A stretch of DNA of 64,000 nt, from contig NOWV01000002.1 of assembly GCA_003344405.1 (NCBI GenBank), positions 806,001 through 870,000 of the forward strand, read 5' to 3'. The notes beneath the pieces were generated by a model. It was not told the origin of the DNA. It searched no databases and worked only from the letters and a program-made list of their open reading frames with translations. Position 1 is the first letter of the stretch, and each line of letters opens with the position of its first letter. The position numbers and the translations under genes are program-made. Below, piece by piece: positions 55,063 to 64,000 of this stretch. This DNA comes from Trichoplax sp. H2. Taxonomy: Eukaryota > Placozoa > Uniplacotomia > Trichoplacea.

Positions 55063-57767
55063 AATAATTTATTTATTTCTAGTCCGTGTCGAAATAAATA
55101 ATTTTGTCTTCAATTTAATTACGGTCAACAAGAGATAATGAACCAATAGGTAGATTCTAAAATTTATAGTTCCTTAATCTAAATTATTGACGTGAGATTG
55201 CAATTGTTACTAATATTGAAGTGAGTGAGAAATATCGACCATAAAACTCTGGTTACTAGACTCTACTAGAGTGGTATACAGTATAGTAGTATCACTGCGT
55301 GCTTCTTTTTCTCAATAGTTCTCGTTGAATTAGTTCGAAACTGGCGTGCTATCCAACTCGCAGTTTTTTACTATTTCACACCATCATGTTGTTTATTGTC
55401 TCATATACAATATGGTGTATTGTATCATTCTAGTGTTTACAATAATATAAATTCAGAGACGAAAGTTAGCCATTCTCCTTATTACCATGATTAAGAATAT
55501 ACAAAACTCAATAAATTAGTTAATGAGTCACGTGAAAATAGATTAAAGGTGAAAAATCAATGAAATGGTTTAATGTTTGGACATGCATTTTTTAGTATGT
55601 CAAGCTGGTTCTTCATATTACACGGTGATAGCGTCTCTACCAACCTAGTGATAATAGCTTGGATTTCTTATTAACTTTATGTTATTAAACGAATTCGTTC
55701 TTCTACAAACAATTACTTGTATCATGGTACAATCTAGCATTCAGATATGATCCATTTTGGGGCTGCACTACATTTACATACTCTATTGACTAATAGGCAC
55801 GCAAGGGAAATTTTGAATACGTTTATTATTTCTATATCGTTGTTAATTCCCTGAAGTGATTTAGAATCACTATAGTCATATAACTATGTGGATTAGTGTG
55901 CAATTATCAGATAAATTAAAAAGAAAATTTATGCTCATTCCTGAAATGAGTGAGTAGAACTTTTGATCTTATTGATGGATTGTAGATGAATAAATCGGAT
56001 CAATATTGATCTAATAAATCGAATATATTCAACAGGATTGTACATCAAGTATGGGATAGTTCATTTGATCAAGATTAGAAGCCGTCGACTAGCCGTAATT
56101 AAATTAAGATATAACTATAGATTGTTGGAAAAAATGAATGCAAATTAATGTGCAATAACAACATTTTGAAAGAGGCTTAATCAGACGCTATTATACCAAA
56201 TGGATTGCGGGTATATCACAACATTCAACACCGATTAGATATTTGAAAATTGAAGAGGTAGAGTGATCATGGTGAAGTTAAACAATAAGTTAAGCTTAAA
56301 GAGATGGTTATAAATCAGTGTGCTTGTTATTGTGTGATTTAGTCTGTGAAATTGATCGAAGCAAATCTCTGTCGTACGAGATGATCGCCAGTAATCGTCA
56401 ATGCGGTAGCCTTCGATAGCATTCTACGTATACTATACACTAATTTAGATATTGAAGGTTTTAAAGAAGTAAATGACCGCAAAAGCATTAAGCCATAGTT
56501 CAAATTAAGGAAATAATAGCAGATCAGTACGAGAATCATTGTATCATTTGTCTGGGATTACTGCAGATAAATTAGATCATTATTATGAAAGGGTATAGAC
56601 TACTAAAAGGTCTTCTTTTAGCAGTCCATGTCAATGGGCAAGGAGCGCAGGTAATCTTTAGTACTCAGCAGAATATATAGTTTCAAAATAAAAAAGATGA
56701 CTATTCAAATCAATATGCAACTAACGGGATGGAATAAAACTTAATATTTCCATCCTCTGTTCGTACTTGTAAAGGAATTTTACATTATGGAATGGAATTC
56801 ATCAAGTTACTATTAATGATAGGTAATGAAAATTTCTTAGTTTATATGATAAATGTAGTTTGAAATATTGAAATTTTCAGCGAAAAATAAGCTATATCAC
56901 ACAATTTGGTATTGGTTTACTGAATCTGAAAAATAATTAATGGAAATCTCGTTTACTTGATCTATCCTTGCAATGTAGTGCTCGTATAAATGCGTGTAAC
57001 TGACAAAATATTACAGTTTTAACGAGTTATCATACGTTGCAACTTATCAAGCAATTTATTAGTAGAAATGATTAACAGCCTCAATTGAAAGTACCACGGT
57101 AGTAATTAATCAAGTAATCTGCAATCATTTAAGTTAAAAAGTATTCATACATTGACATAGACAAATCCATTCGCTACTACATGATGAATTTTATTGCTCC
57201 AAGAATTAAAATCTACGAAAAATCTCTTTATTTTCCTTTAGAAATATCTTCACAGTACTATCTAAAAATAAATAAGTTATTCTCTTTCAACGATTAACAA
57301 GTCTCTCATAGGCTGTTACCCAGTTATTATCAAGATTTAGTACAATTAATAGCTACGATATCAGAAGTTATTTAACATTCTTAACTATTTCAGATAAAAA
57401 TTCAATTATACGTTTATCAGCAAGTGAAACTTGATACCGCATATCTCAATCTCTCTCTATATATATTGTACAAGTTACGTAACTTATTTACAACTCTACA
57501 GGCTCAAATTGAAATTGGCCAATGTAGAAGAATGCTATTTAAAAATAAAGAGTGAGCCTCAATAAAATTTATCAGCGTATATTCGAAGGTATGTCTTTGA
57601 TCCAGATATCATCTGTGAATCTCAAAAACTTATTTATAACAGAGTCGAAGAGATTGCTACTAAAAGATTAGATTATATAAATTAAGTTTTATTTTATATC
57701 GTTGGTGATGATGGGGTTAAAATTCGGATCTTCACTTAATCTCAAGTTATGATTCCCAGTAATATCA
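55063..57767. other. Intergenic region between SLC37 copy C and CCDC15
   Basis: Spacer of 2.7 kb, both neighbours on the minus strand. It holds the upstream region of SLC37 copy C and the CCDC15 3' end. The small frame at 56339-56539 has no recognisable signature. Unlike the upstream regions of copies A and B, no minisatellite is present. Confidence 0.6.
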
Positions 57768-60659
57768 TTAACCGCATGACAGTAGCAATGACGACAAAGC
57801 TCTTGTATAAGCTAAAGGCCGAAAATTTTAAAATATATATAAGCTCACATAAAGCTTTAATGCATAGGTCGTTGGTATACACGTATGCATAAGAGTTTAT
57901 GCACGAAATTAAAAACGATTGTAAATTAGTCGGTAAATTGTGGTTAATATACAATATCGTTCTCAACTTACCTTTAGGATTTTTGTAAAAGATGCAGTTG
58001 TTAGCGCATGTGTCTGGATTAGTTTCCCAAAGATTAGCAGTGCAATTGCACAGTTGAGGAAGTTCGGTATTACTAGCTTGAAAGCGCTCTTTGATACTTT
58101 CCCGTAAAGCGTTTATATATCTGATAATATTGATAAGTGCAAAATAAAAGAATTCATTAATATCTACACTTAAGAAATCCTACAAGCTAACAGATGATGA
58201 TCGTAATATGGAATGAGTCATTCTTTAAGATATAAGACATTTACCTTTCCATTTCTTTGTTTCGTTGAAGTTTCTGTTTTCGCAGTTCAAGCTGCCGCAA
58301 TACTTCTTCTTCTTCTGCTTTCTGCCTCTTTTTAGCCTACCAATAGTCCAAGATAGAAAAAAAGCCAATTCGTTTTATTTATTTTAAATAGTATAGCAAA
58401 CCGCCTAAAATTCATTTGCATAGGACATACTTTGCTAGGGCTTTCACCCGTAATGGGATTTTTCGGCTCTAAAGCTTCTCTTATTTTACTTTCTTCAGTT
58501 CGACGTAAACTTTCGTTTCGTTGTTTTATTCTTAAAGTGTTTTAATAAGTAAAGTTATTTAGCTTGCTTTTTGATTATGATCGCTTGAAGTTAAATACAT
58601 GAAGGATAAGATCTGTCCGTGTATTTATCTCTTACTTGGCAACTTTTTGCCTGTGTTGTTTGAGCTTAATGTTTTCTCGTACTTGTTCACGCTCAATATC
58701 CATAAATAAGCGACGATACATGGTATACTGATTGCGAATCTAAAACAAGAGAAGTTATCATTAGTTTGATTTTTTTCTGAAATGGAATGATGTATGCAAG
58801 GGAAATAAAGGAAAATCATTAAGACATAATGATGTTGACATTATCCATGATATACTAATAATATTTAGAAGATTATACCTGTCTTTTGACATCATCCTGT
58901 CCTTCATTTACTACAGATTTATTGTGGGACCTACTTTTACTTAATAGCTGTTTCTTTTGAATTGGATGTGTATTATCAGCTTTATCATGCGGTTCATGTA
59001 TTCCTAGCTGATCCTCTACTGTATCACTATCTGCTAAATGATAAAATTGTTATTTTTATCTCTACGTCGTAATAGATTAGGATACTTCATATACAGTATT
59101 ATATAGCTCTAAAATAGATATTAAAGAATGAGTTACCTGCACTCAATTCTATATTTTTATCGTCTTCACCACTGTTCGAATCTGTAACGTTCGAAATTTG
59201 GTCTGCAAAATGTACTTTAGGTTTTGCCTTGAAACTGATGACTTCAGCACCATAGTCATCATTTGTAACATTTTCCTTTTCGCTTTCCATATTGGATGTA
59301 TTGGGGTACTTTATGGCGTAGGAAGAATAAAATCAAAATTGTTTCTGAGTTAAAGTTAATAATTTACTCTTACATCTTGAGTAGGTGTATCTTTCCATCG
59401 CCCACCTGGCAGACTTTGTATCTACAAAGTACAAGATTTAAGTTAAGTAAAATTAAGGTTTGACATTTCAAGGGTGTTTATTGAATAACAAATATTATTA
59501 CTTGAGAAGAAATTTTCCGCGATAAGAGACTTTGTCGAGCAGCACACGATTGCTGACTAACCTGTAAAAATCAGCATTTGTTATCATAAATTTATATATA
59601 AAATGACTAAGATGGTAAGAAAACAGTTCTGAACATATCATTACTTTTTCTGAGTGTTTCAACAATGCAGTATTTCCAGAACTAAGTGTTAATGGTTCTC
59701 TGACAATCTCCTTTGGTTTATCTTGAAATTGGTCTACACCCGATTTCATAGCTAAATTTGAGTTATCACGAATAATGCATGTATCTCGCTAGTTTGTGAA
59801 ATAGAAATAAATGTCTATTAATAAACTACAAAATTGTGGATATTAAGCAACCTTTATCGAAAGTGGCTGATATAATAATGATAGAATTTAGGTAAACAGA
59901 AAGTTACATTGCATACTTTGGAAGTTGTACTTTCCACGAATGAGCTCTGACTAATAACATGCCTTTCAATTTCGACCTTTTTAAATAGTAATAATAAAAA
60001 TGCACAAATTAATACGTCTTTGCAGATGTTTCCTGCTTATAGCGAGTATTGTAAAAATGTTACCCTTCATCATTTTGAAAGTCAGTGTATAAAGTGTAAA
60101 TCACAGCTACTGCTATAATATTTCTTACGGCTTTGTAGGATTTCTCAAGTTGGCGAATGCGTTTTTGATGTTCCATTTGTTTTACTCTTAATTTAACTTC
60201 TTCCTGAAATTGCTTTAGTTTTGATTCTCTCTTTAATTGTTGTGATTTTATCTTTTTTTCTTCTTCAATGGCAGTGATCTAGATATGCGGATCGAGTATA
60301 GACGCCATGAATTTTAAATATTTTTGGTAATTATGAATATCTTGTGAATATTTACGCAAAAATAATTTGAACTACATCTTATCCGATGATACCTCAGCAT
60401 GTTTGTATGCACCCATACGAGAATTTCTTGGCTCTGGCAAGACACATACTGAATGACTACTAGGGTCTTGGCCACGATCGGCTATATAAGCCCGCGATTT
60501 GCCACTGATCGCATTGAAAACAGTTGCTATTGGTCGGTGTTTTGTTTCTGCGGTTAAATCCTTTCGATGACTTTTTGGCACCGGTATATGAAGTTTATTA
60601 CCATTCTTGTTTGTTGCAAAAACAGATTTGGTATTGACCACCATTGTGATGGATTTCAA
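57768..60659 (-). CDS. CCDC15: CCDC15 coiled-coil protein (centriole/cilium-associated), 3' end possibly frameshifted
   Basis: Thirteen exons, high to low: 60393-60659, 60129-60278, 59917-59976, 59645-59788, 59502-59561, 59374-59421, 59137-59308, 58879-59033, 58636-58739, 58431-58530, 58245-58336, 57972-58120, 57768-57811; 514 residues. Known matches to human CCDC15 are the N-terminal coiled coil (KLKQFQEEVKLRVKQ, exon 2), YRRLFMDIEREQVRE (exon 9), and the C-terminal cysteine-rich block NPDTCANNCIFYKN (exon 12) followed by AYTRALSS (exon 13). Exons 9-11 are highly charged coiled coil. In vertebrates the protein is reported at centrioles; the role here is inferred. In exon 13 the frame runs into a TAA after LLLSCG, while a +1 frame continues with NDITGNHNLRLSEDPNF, which resembles the expected C-terminus. 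The natural tail may thus be about 25 residues longer. Two Met codons (60659, 60644) could start. Confidence 0.9.
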
Positions 60660-61194
60660 TGGAATTCTTAAAGGTGAGGATAGCGGTACATTAATTTATC
60701 AAATCAGAGCTATGCAAAACAATTTTTCAGCTATTAGTGGTTATAAATATTTTTCATGGATAGTATATTATCGTAATAATAGTATAATATATATATGCAT
60801 ATTGATTTTGCATTTAATTATAATTATATGGTATTGTATGTTTCTGTGGTGATTTAATGATCGATTTACTTTAAAATTTAATAGTTAATTATTTCAGCTA
60901 GGATAACAGACAATATTGGAAATTAATCATGGAGGTGACTGCTGAAATTGCAGGGTACAAATCAAAGGGTTAACGATGCGGTCATGAGTTCCATAGCTGA
61001 AATTAAATATTAGAGTATGACTTGTTGCTGTTTTAATTTTACCGCAACTCTCTTAACAGAAAGCACACTTAACATCAATCTCGAATCGGGAAAGATCTTA
61101 TATAAAATTATTACTAATTTCGTATACGCGTACCTACGAGATATATCGTACGTACGATCTACAATGCGAGACTGTGACAAGACTTGTAAAAAAG

Positions 61195-62115
61195 ATAGGG
61201 TGGTCTAATTGTATTTATATACTAACATTTACTATCCTGAATAAGTACGAGTCAAATTGAAGTCAATTAATGAAGATGATTGGGTAGGTTATAGTTCTTA
61301 ATTCCATGGCAACATTTATCACTAGTTCCATCAAAAGATGATGTGGCACTTGTGGTCTAATCGTATCGATATATTAGCAATTACTATCCAGAATAAATAC
61401 GAGTCAAATTGAAGTCAATTAATGAAGATGATTGGGTTGGTTACAGCTCTTAAATTCCATGGCAACATTTATCGCTTGTTATATCAAAAGATGATATGGC
61501 ACATGTGTTCTAATCGTGTTTATATATTAACAATTACTATCCAGAATAAATACGAATCAAATTGAAGTCAATTAATGAAAATGATTGGGTTGGTTATAGC
61601 TCTTAAATTCCATGGCAACATTTATCGCTTGTTATATCAAAAGATGATATGGCACTTGTGTTCTAATCGTGTTTATATATTAACAATTACTATCCAGAAT
61701 AAATACGAATCAAACTGAAGTCAATTAATGACGATGATTCGGTTGGCTATAGTTCTTAATTCCATGGCAACATTCATCGGTGGTTACATCAAAAGATGAT
61801 ATCGCCCTTGAGGTCTAATCGTGCTTATATATTAACAATTAGTATCCAAAATAAATACGCGTCAAATTGAAGTCAATTAATGAAGATGATTGGGTTGATT
61901 ATAGTTCTTAATTCCATGGCAACATTCATCGGTGGTTACATCAAAAGATGATATCGCCCTTGTGGTCTAATCGTACTTATATATTAACAATTAGTATCCA
62001 CAATAAATACGCGTCAAATTGAAGTCAATTGATGAAGATGATTCGGTTGGTTATCGCTCTTAAATTCCATGGCAACATTTATCGCTTGTTATATCAAAAG
62101 ATGATATAGCACTTA
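61195..62115. repeat. Minisatellite array, period 152-153 bp, 6 units
   Basis: CCATGGCAACATT recurs at 61304, 61457, 61610, 61762, 61914 and 62067, a very even spacing. Each unit carries GGTCTAATCGT, TTAACAATTACTATCCAGA, AATTGAAGTCAATTAATG, ATGATTGGGTTGG and CATCAAAAGATGATAT. Units 2 and 3 are closest to each other, as are units 4 and 5 (both share TCATCGGTGGTTACATC), which suggests stepwise duplication. Confidence 0.93.
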
Positions 62116-62932
62116 CCGACAGCTATGATGAAAATACGATTTTAATTACGACAAGCTTGGTGTATTCAAATTTTGAGAAATTTCTTTAAACTATGCAGTA
62201 AGAGATGAACTCTTGTTGCTGATATAAATGGATATCTCCAAGTTCGCTGATTATTGTATTGATTGTTCAATTTCCTCTAATCCTTGCAAATTAGTATAGG
62301 ACTTATTCGATTTCGCTATGGAGATCAGAGAGTACGTCTACCCTGTAATATAGTGTATTATCCATGAGTCCATCAACCAACCCTATACAGCTATCCTAAC
62401 TCGATCGCTTGCGCCACTTCCATACTGATGACGGTACGGTCCAGTATCGATCTATCACGTGATAACATTTGAAATTACTTTTACATGATAATTTCCGTTA
62501 ATATTCGTCGTGGGTTCATTACTAGTGTTAGTATCAATCTTTGATATTGTCAGTACGCATGCTCAGGGATAGGTTATCCAATTCATTGCTGTTATTATTA
62601 TTGACCTTGATGAAGAAGTCTTCTTCAGCAGCAAAAATTACAGGGAAAACTAGGGCCGTAACCTTCAAAGAGAATTTTGCGTTATGAATAGGAGAGTTTA
62701 GAGTAGTCTTATTTTTATTCTGTAGTGATAGACTGCCAGGTGTCGTATAGAACAATTTCTTGCTTTTAAAAGGAACGCTACTGTAGGCGCTATTCCAGTA
62801 TAGAACTGTCTAGGACGCATGCGCTATGGGCCTTCTGCTATAACCGTGAACGATAGTGAGACTGTTATTATCGAGCTAAAACCATCATGGCGTCCGTTAT
62901 GATTATCGATTCTGCGCACGAAAGATTCGTGC

Positions 62933-63108
62933 AGTAGAGTAGAGTACTGTACAGTGTACAGTACAGTACTGTACAGTACTTTCACTTTGCTGCGTCTAAT
63001 GTACTGTACTGTTCGCCAGCTGCACAGTGCACACTGTAGTGCACAGTACAGACGGACGGCGTCACTACTGGTCAGAGGACGGTACTTTCCAGGGTACAGT
63101 ACTGTACA
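62933..63108. repeat. CTGTACAG/GTAC palindrome cluster at the TBC1D23 5' end
   Basis: Overlapping words such as TACTGTACAGTGTACAG, ACAGTACTGTACAGTAC, GTGCACACTGTAGTGCAC and GGTACAGTACTGTACACC, mixed with more GC-rich sequence (CGTCTAATG, GACGGACGGCGTC). It ends 77 bases before the ATG of TBC1D23, so it lies in the promoter or 5' untranslated region. It is the same kind of sequence as the cluster at 5564-5780. Confidence 0.85.
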
Positions 63109-63184
63109 CCAAGTCACAGCACGCACACAACGACGACACTCAGTTCTGTTAGTCAAACATTCCCAGTGCTGCCTGCTAGCAAGA

Positions 63185-63433
63185 ATGGAAGACAAATTGC
63201 AAAATCAAATTGAGTATGTTGGAAAAGTACAACTACTATTGCTATTTTCCATTTGGTTTAACTCATGACTATGTTGTTCTACAATAGTCCATTGAGTTTT
63301 CTTTGATTGTGTATTCTATTATAGCACGGGTCAATTACAAAAAGCCTTGGCAGAGGGTGCCAGCGTGGAAGAAATTCGACAAATGTGTTACCATAAGTCT
63401 TTGCCAGATGAGTATCGAGCAGAGATTTGGAAG
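63185..63433 (+). CDS. TBC1D23: TBC1D23-like Rab-GAP-fold protein, first two exons only
   Basis: Exon 1 is 63185-63213 (ATG, MEDKLQNQI, phase 2) and exon 2 is 63325-63433, joined by GTATGT...TATAG. The joined peptide continues QLQKALAEGASVEEI and SLPDEYRAEIWK, which lines up with the DLEEALEAGG...LPADLRAKVWK region at the start of human TBC1D23. TBC1D23 has a catalytically inactive TBC domain, a rhodanese-like domain and a C-terminal domain, and bridges golgin-captured endosomal vesicles to the WASH complex at the trans-Golgi. Only about 46 residues are in the window. After 63433 a GTAATT donor opens an intron, and I could not place exon 3 before the window ends at 64000. Confidence 0.72.
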
Positions 63434-64000
63434 GTAATTTGAATGACTTAATCGGGCTATTTGCATGTTGGTGGCATTGATTGAAGGCTGTATAGGGGAA
63501 GAATGTCCATCTTTAAAATTAAAATATCAACTTTATATAGCACCCAGTCGGTTAGATAGGATAGCATAACTAGTTTACACAGAATACCAAGTATACTGAT
63601 GGAGTCGTGGGTTCGTCATAGACTACGTGAAATGGAAGCGTATTTTACCTTTATTCATCATCATCAATGGCTGTAATCAACTACATTTTGTGGTAAACAT
63701 GCTTTTGTCTCCATCATTATCGATTTGAAAATAGACTTTTAATTGAAAATATGTGTAGCATACATAGGTAGATGTCTTTTAGGATTATTTAATACAACTG
63801 CCACAGTCAATGGTAGCTTTTTCTTCTTTTACCTACGAATACAGTGTCACTTGTGCTAATTAATTAATCTTTATCATGGATCATTTTATTATTATTGACA
63901 AGCAATCCTTCTGATCATTATTATTATAATGCCAAGGATTAAATAGAATTGATCCTTTCATGGAAGCGTTTATAGATGTACTTCACTGTTATACGTGGAA
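63434..64000. other. TBC1D23 intron 2 up to the window edge
   Basis: AT-rich sequence with no segment that continues the TBC domain. A frame near 63941-64000 (DPFMEAFIDVLHCY) could be coding, but it does not match the expected next part of TBC1D23. Confidence 0.45.

Larger units (their letters stand above)
60660..63184. other. Head-to-head intergenic region, CCDC15 / TBC1D23
   Basis: CCDC15 starts leftward at 60659 and TBC1D23 rightward at 63185, so this 2.5 kb should hold both promoters. It contains the 153-bp minisatellite (61195-62115) and the palindrome cluster (62933-63108). Open frames at 60607-60852, 61017-61208, 62534-62755 and 62824-63195 have no protein signature; the last reads through the palindromes. 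Confidence 0.65.

Noticed and set aside
61195-62115. Regularly spaced repeats as a CRISPR array
   Set aside because: The period is 153 bases with no alternation of short repeat and unique spacer, and the genome is eukaryotic.

Overview
The window looks like nuclear DNA of an early-branching animal. It is AT-rich and unmethylated-looking. Every gene I could follow is broken into many short exons joined by small GT-AG (a few GC-AG) introns, and the encoded proteins are animal families, two of them (TXNDC16/ERp90 and CCDC15) hardly known outside animals and their close relatives. Compact intergenic space, short introns and well-kept exon structures would fit a placozoan such as Trichoplax; that is an inference from style, not proof. 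No bacterial operon, phage, IS element, rRNA or tRNA was found. Most open reading frames longer than 60 codons are exon fragments or shadows, so I rebuilt genes by joining exons at splice sites and checking that phases close.

Layout: (1) 2-2710, plus strand, the 3' two-thirds of a mitochondrial carrier of the SLC25A14/SLC25A30 type. (2) 2711-7263, intergenic, with scattered CTGTACAG-like palindromes and a dense cluster at 5564-5780. (3) 7264-12720, plus strand, mitochondrial elongation factor G1 (GFM1), 27 exons. (4) 13735-24682, minus strand, convergent with GFM1, a TXNDC16/ERp90-like ER protein of many thioredoxin-like domains ending in KDEL. (5) 27530-55062, minus strand, three complete tandem copies (A, B, C) of an SLC37A1/A2-like sugar-phosphate/phosphate exchanger, with nearly identical exon lengths but different luminal loop, cytosolic loop and termini. 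(6) 57768-60659, minus strand, CCDC15, with an apparent reading-frame break in the last exon. (7) 63185 to the end, plus strand, the first two exons of TBC1D23, head to head with CCDC15.

Four separate minisatellite arrays (periods of about 153, 165-190, 167-187 and 215 bp) sit in intron 1 of SLC37 copy A, upstream of copies A and B, and between CCDC15 and TBC1D23. A second dense CTGTACAG cluster lies directly before the TBC1D23 start.

Functionally the genes are housekeeping or organelle genes: mitochondrial transport and translation, ER folding, ER sugar-phosphate transport, centriole/cilium, and endosome-to-Golgi capture. I see no common pathway among the different families. The most unusual items are the SLC37 triplication with its diverging loops and GC donors, the KDEL-tailed ERp90 with degenerate active sites, and the two palindrome clusters.
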